From assembly GCA_963383645.1 (NCBI GenBank), contig OY726569.1:74562635-74626634 (forward strand): a DNA stretch of 64,000 nucleotides, given 5' to 3'. This document shows, piece by piece, positions 30,809 through 41,754 of the stretch. Both the position numbers and the translations under genes were made by a program. The DNA is from Muscardinus avellanarius. Taxonomy: Eukaryota; Chordata; Mammalia; Rodentia; Gliridae. Position 1 is the stretch's first letter. Each line of letters opens with the position of its first letter. The notes under the pieces are model-generated. The model saw only the letters and a list, made by a program, of their open reading frames with translations, searched no databases and had not been told where the DNA came from.

Positions 30809-31032
30809 GCCGGGCATGGTGGCGCATGCTTGTAACTCCTGCGCTTGGGAGGCTGAGACAGGAGGATCTCACAGGTTCAAAGCCAGCCTCCGCTACTTAG
30901 TGAGGCTCTCAGCAACTTAGTGAGACCCTGTTTCCAAATAATATATAAAAAAAGTCTGGGAGTATAGCCCGGAGGTAGAAAGCCTCTGGGTTCCACCCCC
31001 AGTACCACCAAAATATAAATAAATAAATAAAT
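30809..31032 (+). repeat. B1-dID SINE, full B1 type
   Basis: A perfect 18-bp TSD AAAATATTTTAATGTATA at 30791-30808 and 31033-31050. Confidence 0.94.
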
Positions 31033-31203
31033 AAAATATTTTAATGTATATATCTTACATATTTCTTGTTAAATTTAATTGTAGATATTTAATAGTTTTG
31101 GTTATTGCTTTACAGTGAATCCCTCCACCCCCTGTTTGCTTATCTAACTGGAAATTGCTGGTCTATGTCAAGGCACTTAGATGTAATTTTCCACTCAGCC
31201 ACT

Positions 31204-31361
31204 AAATTGAACCACCTTACTTTTTATTTTATTGAGGTGAAATTCATATAGGATAAATTCAATAATTTTAAAGTGAACAATTAATTTTGAATTGAGTACA
31301 TGCACAATACTGTACAACTACCATCTCTGTCTAGTTTTAAAACATTTAATCACCCCCAAAA
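31204..31361 (-). mobile_element. Old L1 3' UTR fragment
   Basis: Antisense segment TTTTATTGAGGTGAAATTCA, AAAGTGAACAATTAATTTTG, CAACTACCATCTCTGTCTAG, a well-known ancient L1 3' block. Confidence 0.75.
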
Positions 31362-31575
31362 CAAACCCTGTGGTGTACGCTTGTAATCTCAGTACTTGGG
31401 AGGCTGAGACAGGAGGGTCGCAGGTTTGTGGTTAGCCTCAGCAACTTCAAGAGGCCCTCTGCAACTTAGTGAGACCCTGTTTCCAAATAAAAAGTAAAGT
31501 AGGGCTGGGGATGTAGCTTGGAGGTAGAATGCCCCTGGATTCCATCCCCAGTACCACACACACATGCACAAAATA
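31362..31575 (+). repeat. B1-dID SINE, 5'-truncated
   Basis: GTGGTGTACGCTTGTAATCT to TCCATCCCCAGTACCACAC with a CA-rich then AAAT-rich tail. Confidence 0.87.
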
Positions 31576-31579
31576 AATA

Positions 31580-32451
31580 AATAATAAACCCCCATGCCCC
31601 TTAAGCTGTTACTCTACAAGAATCATCTCACTTTTCTGAACTGATGTTTTAGAAATAACACTGATCTACCCATGGACATCACTGGGTCTTGGCACTGCCA
31701 CTGGGTGGAGATGGAGGATGGTGGTGCAGGGATGAAGCAGGCTATGGGTTTCCTTGTCTCCTAAATTGTGGGACACTCCCTAACGGTGGGAATGTCCATT
31801 ACAGAGCCTCACTCAGATCACAACCTTTCTTCTTGGAGCACTTCCCATCACCAAGATAAAGCTGAGGCCTGCACGCCTGCTTCCTGGGCTCCTTGCTTCT
31901 TCCTGGATTCCCTGGGGTTTTCATGAAGCACTGGGCGTATGTTTTGGTATGAACCAGGCAGGGAAACAAACCGAATCTAAGGTGTGTCCAAGTCTTAGAC
32001 ACATCCCTGCCCCTACCCCCGGCCTGCTTGTAAATCAATAGTCCAAGAAGTTCATACTGCAATAACCCTGAGACCTCCTCTGGCCAGTCACAAGCCTGGG
32101 TTTCGCTGCCAAGGCTGATCGGGGCTTCCGCATGGCTGGAGCAGAGCTACGTGCTTGCTGCCAGGGCTGGCCAGGAAGCCTCGGGGGCCTGTCGTGAGCA
32201 GAGGGGTGGGGGTGTGGGCAAACAAGCCTGGAAGACAGTTCAGTTTGCCACGGTCAATACTCAGGGACCAATAATTGCATAAGATCTGCATGTCATTTGC
32301 CTAACTAAAAATTGCTTTTAAATTTCCCACATTCTTTAAAAAATTTGTACTTAATGATACAAATAATGTGTGAAAATCTCCCTAATGATTTTGCTGTTGT
32401 TATAAATCTGTATTTTATCTCTTTTTCTATTTATCTATTACTGGGTCCAGC

Positions 32452-32452
<1 letters not shown>
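31580..32452. other. Unique intergenic DNA
   Basis: About 870 bases with no repeat recognised; 32100-32290 is GC-richer. Open frames lack domains. Confidence 0.45.
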
Positions 32453-32489
<37 letters not shown>

Positions 32490-32513
32490 GCACGCGCATG
32501 CACGTGTGTGTGA
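32453..32513. repeat. (TG)n microsatellite with CG steps
   Basis: TG run with CACGCGCATGCACG interruption near 32490-32503; no SINE abuts it. Confidence 0.93.
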
Positions 32514-32950
32514 TATTGATCTGCCTGCCATGCCTTGTGTATTTTCATTATTAAACATTTAAGTTGAAATTTTTGAAAGATTTAATGTGTTAGTTAAATT
32601 AAGTATCCAACATTTTGCCACAGTTCTTACTCCACTGTGGATCAACAGAGATATCAGCCGCAAAACTTGGGGTTATAGAAAATAGAGTCAAACAGGTTAA
32701 AAGTTGAATAAAGCAACAGGAAGCTGCCACATGGGCAAAGGGTTCACAAGAGTAGACTCGTTCCTAGGTCCCAGACCATGAGCCCTCCACATCTTCCTGC
32801 ATTATGGCTGGAGAGCTCAGTCTACTCCTTTGACCATGATGTTCACTGGAGTGGATGAGTAATTTCCTCATAATGCAGAAGTGTGCTTGTCGGAGATACC
32901 GGCAGATTAACACCCTGCCCTTCTGCTTTGCTCTTCTTCCTAAGTTTATT
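32514..32950. other. Unique intergenic DNA
   Basis: Nothing recognised. Confidence 0.45.
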
Positions 32951-32957
32951 TTCTATT

Positions 32958-33160
32958 TTATACATTTATTTATTTATTTATTGTACTGGGGATTGAATCC
33001 AGGGGCATTCTACCTCCAAGTTAATACTTCTAGCCTGATTTTATTTCTTATTTAGAAACAGGGTCTCACTAAGTTGCCGAGGCTGGCTTTGAACCTGCAA
33101 TCCTCCCGGCTCAGCCTCTCAAGCACTGGGATGACAAGTGGGTGCCACCACCCCTGGCTT
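32958..33160 (-). repeat. B1-dID SINE
   Basis: (TTTA)n tail, TGTACTGGGGATTGAATCCA to CCACCACCCCTGGCT. Confidence 0.87.
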
Positions 33161-33167
33161 ATTTTTT

Positions 33168-33555
33168 ATACTTTATTGGTGCATTGTAATTATACATGGT
33201 GGTGAGGTTCAAAGTGATTAAAAAAAAAAAAAGATGCCTGCACACATCTCCTGGGGAATTCCCTTCCACATCCCACTTCAGTCCCCTCCCGACCTCCCAT
33301 CACCTGTTGGTGAGACCTTCATATATGGATCTAACATTAGTTGAACTGTCTTCATCCTCAGTTCTCCTTTTCCTCCTCCCTTCTTCCTTCCCCAATCCTT
33401 CCACTCTCCTTATTCATCTGAAGACCCTTTTGTTTCCTATTTCCTCTTTAGCTTTCACATATGAGAGAAAATATATGACCCCTGACTTTCTAAGACTGGC
33501 TGATCTCACTTAATATAATATTCTCTAGTTCCATTTATCAAACATAAAGAATAAA
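33168..33555 (-). mobile_element. L1 3' end, 5'-truncated
   Basis: TACTTTATTGGTGCATTGTA is the antisense of the CACCAATAAA L1 3' terminus shared with the elements at 14289, 36537 and 44645. It is followed by the C-rich 3' UTR and end-of-ORF2 sequence (GGCTGATCTCACTTAATATA). Confidence 0.78.
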
Positions 33556-33557
33556 AC

Positions 33558-33953
33558 TGCTGGGCATGGTGGTACGTGCCTGTAAGCACAGTTCTTAGGA
33601 AGCTGAGACAGGAGGATCATAGGTTCAAGGCGAGCTTCAGCAACTTAGTGAGGCTCTGTTTAAAACAAAAAGAGGGCCGGGCGTGGTGGCGCATGCTTGT
33701 AATCCCCGCTCTTGGGAGGCAGAGACAGGAGGATCGTGCAGGTTCGAAGCCAGCCGCGCTGGCTTAGGAGACCCTGTTTCCAAAAATAAAATAGGTCTGG
33801 GAGTGTAGCCCGGAGATAGACGGGCTTCCAGGAACCCCAGTACCACCAAATTAAAATAAATAAATAAATAAATAAAACAAAAAGAATAAAATAGGGCTGG
33901 GCTGTAGCTCAGAGGTAGATGCCCCTAGGTCCAATCCCCAGTACCACAAAAAT

Positions 33954-33956
<3 letters not shown>
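33558..33956 (+). repeat. B1-dID SINE (outer of nest)
   Basis: B1 half 33558-33672, dID half about 33893-33952 (GGGCTGGGCTGTAGCTCAGA). Confidence 0.87.
33674..33880 (+). repeat. B1-dID SINE, short subfamily (inner)
   Basis: Near-consensus short type with AAAACAAAAAGA at both borders (33663-33673 and about 33877-33888). Confidence 0.9.
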
Positions 33957-34008
<52 letters not shown>

Positions 34009-34041
34009 GGAAGGAAGGAAGGAAGGAAGGAAGGAAGGAAG
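33957..34041. repeat. (GA)n then (GGAA)n microsatellite
   Basis: Polypurine tract that evolved from the tail of the preceding SINE. Confidence 0.95.
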
Positions 34042-34042
34042 G

Positions 34043-34230
34043 AGCTGGGTGCTGTGGCGCATGCCTGTAAACCCAGTACTTGGGAGGCTGAGACAGAAGT
34101 ATCACAGACTCAAGGACAGCCCCAGCAATGTAGTGAGGCCTTATTTTCAGAAAAAAAGGGGAGGGGCTGGAGGTATAGCTCAAAGGTAGAATGCTCCTGG
34201 ATTCAACCCCTGCCACCCAAAACAAAACAA
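34043..34230 (+). repeat. B1-dID SINE
   Basis: AGCTGGGTGCTGTGGCGCAT to CCCCTGCCACCCAAAAC. Confidence 0.85.
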
Positions 34231-34287
34231 AATGAACAAACACAAGCCATGGACTTCTTGGGATGCTCCTATCAGAACCCAGTTACT

Positions 34288-34499
34288 AGCCGGGCGTGAT
34301 GGCGCACGCTTGTAATTCCAGCATTTGGGAGGTGGAGACAAGAGGATCAAGGTTTGCAGACAGCCTCAGCTACTTAGTGAGGTCCTTTGCAACTCTCAGT
34401 GAGACCCTGTTTCAAAATAAAGAACAAAAAATAGGGCTGGGGGTGTAGCTTGGAGGTAGAATGCCCCTGGGTTCCATCCCCAATACCATAAAAAAAAAA
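34288..34499 (+). repeat. B1-dID SINE
   Basis: 14-bp TSD AGAACCCAGTTACT/C at 34274-34287 and 34500-34513, one mismatch. Confidence 0.92.
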
Positions 34500-34689
34500 A
34501 GAACCCAGTTACCATATTGTAAGGAAACTCAAACAACCCCTGGAAAAGCCTACATAGAGAGGAATCAAGGGATCTCATCTGTAGCTTTAGCCGAGCTTTC
34601 AGGCAATAGCTCGCACCAACTTGCTAGCCACCAGAGTGGGCTGTCTTAAAAGTGAATTCTTCAGCCCCCAGAGCAGCAGTCACAGCTGA

Positions 34690-34805
34690 GGCCATACTGG
34701 CTTGAGAAGTGCCATCCGTGCAGAACCTCGCCAAATAAATACTTGTGGAATTAAGCTACTGGGTTTGGGGGTTTGTTTGTTACACAGCAATAGATAACTA
34801 ATGTA
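34690..34805 (+). mobile_element. 3' part of an old LTR, probably MaLR
   Basis: CAAATAAATACTTGTGGAAT, AAGCTACTGGGTTTGGGGGT and TTACACAGCAATAGATAACT AATG resemble the R/U5 end of MLT/MaLR-type LTRs. Confidence 0.5.
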
Positions 34806-35560
34806 GATGTCAAAATTGGAATTCTTCCCCCATAGGTGAAAAATGTTATTCTTGTGTACTTTCAATTTATAATTTCTCTAAGAGCAAGTTTGTATATTAT
34901 TTTAAAATAGTGAGGATCCATTTGCATTTCTTTTTAACATTCCATTCATAGCTGTAGCCCAGATTTCTATAGAGCTGTTAACACTTTGTTTTTAGAAGAG
35001 TTTTACATTTGGAGATTTTAATCCTTTGTGCTATAAATTGAAAATATTTTCTCAGTTTATCGTTTGACTTTATTTTGCTAAAAAAGTTATGGGTCTTTTT
35101 GCTATGCAGAACTTTTCACCTTTTGTGTAATTATATCAAACTTTTTTCTTATTCTAATTTTGAGCAATAGGAAAGATTTTCTTCCTCCCAAATCACAGAA
35201 TCTATCCTTATTTTTAAATATTTTTATAGTGTCTTTTTTGTACATTTAACCCTCTTATTTTTTTTTTGGAATTAATCCTGGCTTATGATGTAAAGAATGT
35301 AAGTTTTACCTTTTTCTATGTGGCAGTCTAGCCTAGCTCCATCTCTAATATAATTACACCAAGGAGGTAACCATTGACTTCTATTGTACTGTGTAAAAAA
35401 TAAATGTATGTTGAATATTAGCAAATATCTTCTCTGCAAATATGGAGAGAATGTGATTCTTTCTTGCTCTATTAATAATATGGGTTATATCAGTGGATTT
35501 TCTAATATTGAATTGCTTTTGGATTTAAGGCCCTCTGCTTAATGAGACCCTGTTTAAAAA
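34806..35560 (-). mobile_element. Old L1 (L1M-type) fragment
   Basis: AT-rich antisense LINE: GTTATGGGTCTTTTTGCTAT, TCAGTTTATCGTTTGACTTT and TGGGTTATATCAGTGGATTT are typical of ancient L1 3' regions. Confidence 0.6.
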
Positions 35561-35570
35561 TAATATAGGA

Positions 35571-35852
35571 GCCAAGCGTGGTGGCACATGCTTGTAATCT
35601 CATTACTTGGGAGGCTGAGACAGGAGGATCACAGGTTCACAGCCAGCCTCAGCTACTTAGTGAGGCCCTTTGCAACTTAATGAGGCCCTATTTCAAAATA
35701 AAGAATAAAAAATAGGGCTGGGGGTATAGCTCGGAGGTAGAATGCCCCTGGGTTCAATCCCTAGTACTGCAAAAATAAAATAAAATAAATAAAATAAAAT
35801 AGGGCTTGGGGTAGAAAACCCTTGGATTCAATCCTAGCTCTGGGGAAAAAAA
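35571..35852 (+). repeat. B1-dID SINE with an extra dID monomer
   Basis: Complete dimer to about 35790 followed by a second, shorter dID-like unit (GGGCTTGGGGTAGAAAACCC to CAATCCTAGCTCTGGGG). Confidence 0.82.
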
Positions 35853-35880
35853 AAATCACAACCAGAGCAATCTGCATTTT

Positions 35881-36091
35881 TTTTTTTTTTTTTTTTGGTG
35901 GTGGTGGTACTGGGGTTCCTGGAAGCCCTTCTACCTCCGGGCTACACTCCCAGACCTATTTTATGCTTTTTTTTTTTAATTTTTGAAAACAGGGTCTCTT
36001 AAGCCAGTGCGGCTGGCTTCAAACCTGTGCGATCCTCCTGTCTCCGCCTCCCAAGTGCAAAGATTACAAGCGTGCGCCACCACGCCTGGCC
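35881..36091 (-). repeat. B1-dID SINE, short subfamily
   Basis: A perfect 15-bp TSD AGCAATCTGCATTTT at 35866-35880 and 36092-36106. Confidence 0.94.
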
Positions 36092-36106
36092 AGCAATCTG
36101 CATTTT

Positions 36107-36410
36107 GAAGCTGCTCCCCAGCAGGTCCTGATGCACATCGATGTTGAGGACCATGGCTGCAGGACAAAGCCCAAGCCCTCATATGCAGCTGGCATGTAAA
36201 ACCCTTCCGCCTCTGCCCCATCTCTGGACAGCAGCACCTCCACGCATCACAGTGCTCACCAGATTATCAAACCCAAGGACCACCTGACATAGTCGTCTGG
36301 GTTGGTTTCTTCTCCTCTGATAAGGCCTTGCCCTTTGCTACCTGTTCCCTTTCTTGTTATGATTTCTCTGGCTGGCTCACAGAAAGCAAGACTCGTGGTT
36401 AAATCTGAAC
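36107..36410. other. Unique intergenic DNA
   Basis: Nothing recognised. Confidence 0.45.
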
Positions 36411-36536
36411 AAGCCTGGCATGGTGGTGCACACCTGTAATCCCAGCACTTGGGAAGTTGAGATAGGAGAGTCCAAAGTTGGAGGCCAGTTTGTTTCTGGT
36501 AATTTAGTGAGACCGTTTCAAAAGAAGAAAAAGAAG
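36411..36536 (+). repeat. B1-dID SINE, B1 half (left part of a split SINE)
   Basis: GCCTGGCATGGTGGTGCACA to GTGAGACCGTTTCAAAAGAA. Its dID half is at 39168-39232, beyond the half-L1 element that landed in the A-rich linker. Confidence 0.88.
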
Positions 36537-37022
36537 GCAAGCCGAGGTGAGCCACTGCGGAACAGCCAGGCGGGATTTCTCCAAGCAGAGAGCGTCTAAA
36601 GCTCCCAGTGGCCAAGCTCAGCACACGCTGCAGGGATTCAGAGTCGAAATCAAAACCAAGAAGAAAACGCCAGCCCCATAGCCGAGGGTGTAGCAGCGGC
36701 GCCATATTGCCACCGGCGGCAGCAGCAGCGAATTCAGCGAGGCAAGTACAGCTACATCTGCGCACTCAAGAACAGTGAGTCAAATTGCGGGCCACAGAGG
36801 AGAAATCCCAGTACTGTACTCCCTGAGACTTGACCCAGTGGGGGAGGGGCGGTGGCAGAGATATCACACCATAGGAGAACGTGCAACCTGGCACCCCCCA
36901 CAGTCTAAAGCAGCCTCTATAGACTCTCTGGGTCGGAGACTCTGTGATAAAACCCAGTAAAGGAGTAGTGGGGTCCGAGATACTACTGACTCGAGATCCA
37001 GAACACCTTAAGGGAAGTCATA

Positions 37023-37952
37023 GTGACCCAAGGGAAGAACCCAGAGAAGGCACAAACTTCCAAAATCATGGGAAAGAGGAATAATACTGGAGCAATGAAT
37101 GCACACAACCCCACAACATCAGAACCCGATAAAACTGAAAATCAGAGATTTCTAGAAGATCAAATCAGGAAAATAACTGTAGAAATAATAGAGGTGCTTC
37201 GAAAAGAACTCAGAGAGAGCCAAAAAGAGATAAAGGATGCAATTAATGAAGTAAAGGCCTCAATTCAAAGCACAAACAACTGATTAGAACACATGGAGAA
37301 CAGAATCTCACTCTTAGAAGATGAGCAATCCAAAAATGAACGCATAGTTTCTAATCTAGAAAAAAATATCCGACAGCAGGAATCTGATATTGAAGAAATA
37401 TGGGCCCATTTTAAGAGAGCTAAACTAAGAATAATTGGAATAGAGGAGGGAAAAGAAAGTGAAACCAAAGGGATCAACAATCTCTTCAAAGAAGTAATAG
37501 CAGAAAATTTTCCAGACATCGAGCAAGAGGCCGATACACAGGTCCAGGAAACTTATAAAACTCCCTTTAGACAGGATCGGAGAAGAGGATCCCCACGCCA
37601 CATAATTGTCAAAATGACCAATGTGGAAGCCAAGCAGAGAATCTTAAAGGCAACAAAAGCAAAGGGCCAAGTGACATTCAGAGGCAAACCAATTAGAATC
37701 ACTCCAGACTTTCCAAATCAAGTCATGAGAGCCAGAAGGGCTTGGAGTAACATATTCCCAATTCTGAAAGAAAACAACTTCCAGCCAAAAATTTCCTACC
37801 CAGCAAAACTTTCTATCAAATTAGATGGAGAAATAAGAAGCTTCCATGACAAAAAGAAACTGAAGGAATTTATGTCTTCAAAACCAGCACTAGAGAAAAT
37901 ACTCAAAGAGATTAATTACAAAGAAGAAATAGGTAACACACACCAGAACTAG
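37023..37952 (+). pseudogene. L1 ORF1p frame of copy A, one nonsense codon
   Basis: Encodes an L1 ORF1-type RNA-binding chaperone in two parts: residues 1-86 end at TGA (37281-37283), and the frame reopens without a shift to the stop at 37950-37952 (309 codons in all). Copy B has CGA at that place, so the stop fits a CpG C-to-T change. Coiled-coil-like region (DQIRKITVEIIEVLRKELRE), then RRM-like and C-terminal parts seen in RHIIVKMTNVEAKQRILKAT, FRGKPIRITPDF and NNFQPKISYPAKLSI. These are the conserved ORF1p landmarks. Confidence 0.9.
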
Positions 37953-39049
37953 AGAAACAAGATTTTCCATCCAACAGACAACTAAGATTGGTTATCTGTG
38001 GAGATTCATTATTTATGTTAGTTTTTACCTATCTCTAAAGGGTATTGTTTGCCTTTATTGTTGTTAATTTTTAGGATTTCTAGTTGGAATATTAATATAC
38101 CTTCAGATATAGCAATTGGAAATATTTTATCCCATTCTATTAGTAACTGTTAACTCTGTTTACATTGTCTTTGGATATACAATATTTTTTTTATTTTTTA
38201 GGGAGTTTGTATACTCTTCTGTTGCCTGTGCCATTGAAATCATAACCAAGAAATCACTGCCAATTTCAATGTTGTGAGGTTTAATGACCCAGATTTTCTC
38301 CTAAAAGCTTATAGTCTTAAGATTTATATTTAGGTCTTTTATCTATTTTGAGTTAATATTTGTATATGGGATTAGGTAAGGGTCCAATTTTATTCTTTTC
38401 CATGTAATTATTATTTTTTAACAATATTTAGTTAAAAGATTAATATTTCCACCACCAAATGTTCGTGGAAACCTTGTCAAAAATAACTTGACAATATAGG
38501 GAAGAATTTAGCTCTAGGCTTTTATTTAACTCCAATGGTTTATATATCTGCCTTTAGAATAGTAGTACACTGTTTCAATTATTGTAGCTTTATATGGTTT
38601 GAAATCAGAAAATATATATCTTCTAGCTTTGTTCTTTTTTAAGATCGTTTTGGGTACCTAGACTCTATATTCCATATTAGGATAGATTTTTTTCTGAAAA
38701 ATAAATATATAAATATATGATAGTTTCACCTAAAAAATAGAAAAAAATATTCTCTGGTAAGAAAGAAAGCAAAAAGAAATATTGAAATGTCATCTTTAAG
38801 TCATCAAAAGCTTGGTATCAGACAAATGAAACTTATGTGAGATTACCATTTTTAATTTTAGATAAATTGCCATAATACTAGATGTCAACTACTAAGCCAA
38901 GCATGGGAGAGAGGGATAGGGAGAGAATAGGGTGGGGATTGGGTGGGGGCTGACTGGGAAAAGTGTGCATGTATGTCTACAAAAGTATGTATCCTACTAT
39001 GATGTATGAATACAGTGCACCAATAAAAAAAATAAAATATAAAAAAAAA

Positions 39050-39167
39050 GAAAAAGAAGAAGGAAAAGGAGAAGGAGGAGGAGGAGGAGGAGGAGGAGGA
39101 GAAGAAGAAGAAGAAGAAGAAGAAGAAGAAGAAGAAGAAGAAGAAGAAGAAGAAGAAGAAGAAGAAG
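39050..39167. repeat. (GGA)n(GAA)n microsatellite
   Basis: Tail of copy A grown into about 110 bases of polypurine repeat. The poly-Glu frame read across it is not a gene. Confidence 0.95.
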
Positions 39168-39235
39168 GAGCCGAGGGTATAGCTCAGTGGTAGAATCCCA
39201 CTGGGTTCAATCATCAATACTGCAATAAATAAGTA
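39168..39235 (+). repeat. dID half of the SINE split by copy A
   Basis: GAGCCGAGGGTATAGCTCAG to TTCAATCATCAATACTGC, then an AAAT-rich tail; pairs with the B1 half at 36411-36536. Confidence 0.87.
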
Positions 39236-39239
39236 AAAA

Positions 39240-39350
39240 AATTAGTGAGCAAGTTCCCAGAGTTAAAAAGAGGCAGAGCCAGCATCAAACTGGGACGGTT
39301 GGACCTGGGAATCTTCTCCTGGCTACTCTACCAAGTTGCTGCCAGGTACT
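39240..39350 (-). repeat. MIR SINE fragment
   Basis: Antisense MIR-like: GAGGCAGAGCCAGCATCAAA, GACGGTTGGACCTGGGAATC. Confidence 0.55.
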
Positions 39351-39475
39351 GAGGAATCCACTTAGAAAAGGCCCTGCATCATCTCTTCCCTCGGGTGCCA
39401 GCACCTCCCTCCAGAGACCTTTCACGAAGGGGGTGGGGGGGTCACGAATTTATCCTCACTTAAAACAGTCAATGC

Positions 39476-39681
39476 AGCCCGGTGTGGTGGCGCACACTTG
39501 TAATCCCAGCATTCGGGGGGCTGAGACTGGAGGATCATGGTTTGCCGACAAGCCTCAGCTACTTAGCGAGGCCCTCCGCAACTTAGTGAAATCTGTTTCA
39601 AAATAAAAATACAAAATAGGGTAGGGGGTGTAGCTTGGAGGTCAAATGCCCCTGGGTTCCAACCCCAGACCAGCAAAGAAC
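39476..39681 (+). repeat. B1-dID SINE
   Basis: TSD CAGTCAATGC at 39466-39475 and about 39731-39740; the tail is a CA repeat. Confidence 0.9.
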
Positions 39682-39723
<42 letters not shown>

Positions 39724-39728
39724 CACAC
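39682..39728. repeat. (CA)n microsatellite
   Basis: About 19 CA units in the tail of the preceding SINE, within its TSDs. Confidence 0.95.
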
Positions 39729-39740
39729 ACCAGTCAATGC

Positions 39741-40650
39741 CTACTCTCCCTCCCTGCGCAGAGGCCAGGCCATTTTCCCCTTGCCCACCTCCTCCCATCA
39801 AACTGCAAAGGGCCCAGTGATGAATGGGAGGGAAAACGGAAGGAGAGGGAGGGTGGCAGAGGGGAAGGCCAGGCGGAGGAGGCCGAGGGGTACGGAGTGT
39901 GAGCGGAGGGCCAGAGCCACAAACCTTAATTTAATCACAGGGCCCCATGCTCAATTTAACAGACACAAGGGCTCAGAATGGGGTCCCTGTGTGGCGGTGG
40001 GGCAATCAGCCCGCTGCAGTTCCTGGGAAAGCATTAATTGCGGATGACAATGTGTAAACAGTGGGGGAGAATGGAGTGTGCAGGTGTGAGCCGCTGGGGC
40101 GACCTGGGCTGTTTTCACATGAGTGAGCGGCTCCTCTGCTCCCAGAGCCGGATTAGAGGCAGCAGTTGGAAACTGTTGAGGGTGTTGGAGCTTGGCATAG
40201 AGCAAGTGGCCCAGAGCAGCGTGGAAGAGGGGAGGCCCTGGAAGGCTGAGGCCTGGGCGGTGACCGATGTGCGCATGCGCATGCCTGTGCGGCGTGCTGC
40301 CCTTGTCTGGCTAAGCCCAGCCAAGCCATTGGCCCTCTGGAAAGCAAGGCTGGATTTTTGATGACAGCTGAGGCCGTCAGGACCCTGCGCAGCACGGGAC
40401 TGAGTTCAGGCCTGCCATCCCAGCAGGCAACGCAAACTAGCTGGGAGGGAAGCTGGAGGCAGTTCCCAGACGCTAGGCCTTTACCTCTCTCCCAGCTGAG
40501 CTCCCAGACCAGCTTGGGAAGACCAGACAGCAAGCAGGCGCCGGCCTGCGCTGCGTGGGAGAGGTATCAGGGTGTGTTGGTGGTACAATCTGGGGGCTGC
40601 TGAGAGACAAGGCCTGCGAAGCTGACATTGACATATTTATCTCTCCTCTC
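39741..40650. other. Unique GC-rich block, candidate regulatory element
   Basis: The only stretch of about 900 bases in this part with no transposon. The 39915-40075 core has ACCTTAATTTAATCACAGGG, an ATTAATTG (40033-40040) and a forkhead-type TGTAAACA (40053-40060). 40200-40600 is GC-rich with several CpGs. Frames open on both strands show no domain. Conservation is inferred, not tested. Confidence 0.45.
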
Positions 40651-40656
40651 CACCTT

Positions 40657-40715
40657 CCTGGAGATTGAACCCAGGAACATTCTACCTCTGAGCTATATTT
40701 CCAGCTTTTTTTTTT
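40657..40715 (-). repeat. dID monomer fragment
   Basis: GGAGATTGAACCCAGGAACA to GAGCTATATTTCCAGC, followed by T-rich sequence. Confidence 0.75.
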
Positions 40716-41160
40716 TCTTTTTTTTTCTTTTTTTTTCTTTTTTTTGGTGGTACTGGGGATGGAAACTAGGGGCATTTACCTCAGAGCCCTATTTTTTCTT
40801 TTAATTCTTTATTTTGAAACAGGGTCAGGCTGGGCGTGGTGGCGCACGCTTGTAATCCCTGCGCTTGGGAGGCTGAGACAGGATCGCACAGGTTCGAAGC
40901 CAGCCTCAGCTACTTAGTGAGGCTCTCAGCAACTTAGTGAGACCCTGTTTCCAAATAGAATATAAAATAGGTCTGGGAGTATAACCCGGAGGTAGAAAGC
41001 TTCTGGGTTCCACCCCCAGTACCACCAAAAAAAAAAAAAAAAAAAAAAAGAAGGAAACAGGGTCTTATTGAGTTGCAGAGGACCTTATTAAGTAGCTGAG
41101 GGTGTCCACCAACTGTGATCTGAATGCTGTGATTACAAGCATGCGCTACCACGCCCAGCT
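40716..41160 (-). repeat. B1-dID SINE (outer of nest)
   Basis: dID half about 40745-40790, linker, then B1 half 41054-41160 (CGCTACCACGCCCAGCT), split by a plus-strand SINE. Confidence 0.85.
40828..41053 (+). repeat. B1-dID SINE (inner), full B1 type
   Basis: TSD GAAACAGGGTC at 40817-40827 and 41054-41064; inserted in opposite orientation in the outer SINE. Confidence 0.92.
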
Positions 41161-41172
41161 CCCTGACCCTAC

Positions 41173-41398
41173 CCCCCCCCCTTTTTTTTGCAGTACTGCG
41201 GATGGAACCCAGGGGCATTCTACCTCCGAGCTACACCCCTAGCTCTATCTTTTTTTTTTGTAATTCTTTATTTTGAAACAGGGTCTCACTGAGTTGCAAA
41301 GGGCCTCACTAAAGTAGCTGAGGCTGTTCTGGAACCGAGATCCTCCTGTCTCAACGTCCCAAATGCTGGGATCACAAGTGTGTGCCACCACACCGGCA
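41173..41398 (-). repeat. B1-dID SINE
   Basis: GCAGTACTGCGGATGGAACC to CCACCACACCGGCAC. Confidence 0.86.
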
Positions 41399-41512
41399 CT
41401 TTTCTATTTTAAAACAGGGTCTCACTAAGTTCCTGAGGTTGGCCTCAAACCTGTGGTCCTCCCATCTCAGCCTCCCAAGTGCAGGGATTACAGGCATGCA
41501 CCACTCTACCTG
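41399..41512 (-). repeat. B1-dID SINE, B1 half, old
   Basis: TTAAAACAGGGTCTCACTAA to CATGCACCACTCTACC. Confidence 0.8.
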
Positions 41513-41754
41513 TATTTGAACATCTTTCAACGGAGACTCTCAAAGCTCCTTTCCAAAGCTGGGTCTGCCTAGCAAATGTAAAAACAAAGGCCCAGACTAT
41601 GTAGGATGGGGTGAGTGCCCTGCCTGCCTACAGCTGGCTTCTAGGATGAGCCACTAAGGCAAACTAACTTTTGGAATGTAACATAAAATGATATGCTGTA
41701 GCATAATATAACATGGATAGTTGATATTACCGTGGATAATACTATGCTGAGCTC

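Larger units (their letters stand above)
36537..39167 (+). mobile_element. Composite half-L1 (HAL1-like) element, copy A
   Basis: Order: 5'-truncated GC-rich L1 5' UTR (36537-37022); ORF1 (37023-37952) with one stop; an inverted fragment of an older L1 ORF2 C-terminal region (about 37980-38885); an L1 3' UTR in sense (about 38893-39033, ending CACCAATAAAAAAAAT); and a tail expanded to GGA/GAA repeats. No sense ORF2 is present, so it cannot supply its own reverse transcriptase. It sits in the linker of a B1-dID SINE, and A/G-rich sequence at both borders fits an ambiguous TSD. A second copy with the same architecture is at 44645-47532 in opposite orientation. Confidence 0.88.

Noticed and set aside
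33851..34299. Frames of 126-130 codons on both strands
   Set aside because: They run through SINE and GA/GGAA repeat sequence; no gene.
38963..39193. Poly-Glu-rich frame (and poly-Phe/Ser frame on the other strand)
   Set aside because: Translation of the GGA/GAA microsatellite in the half-L1 tail.
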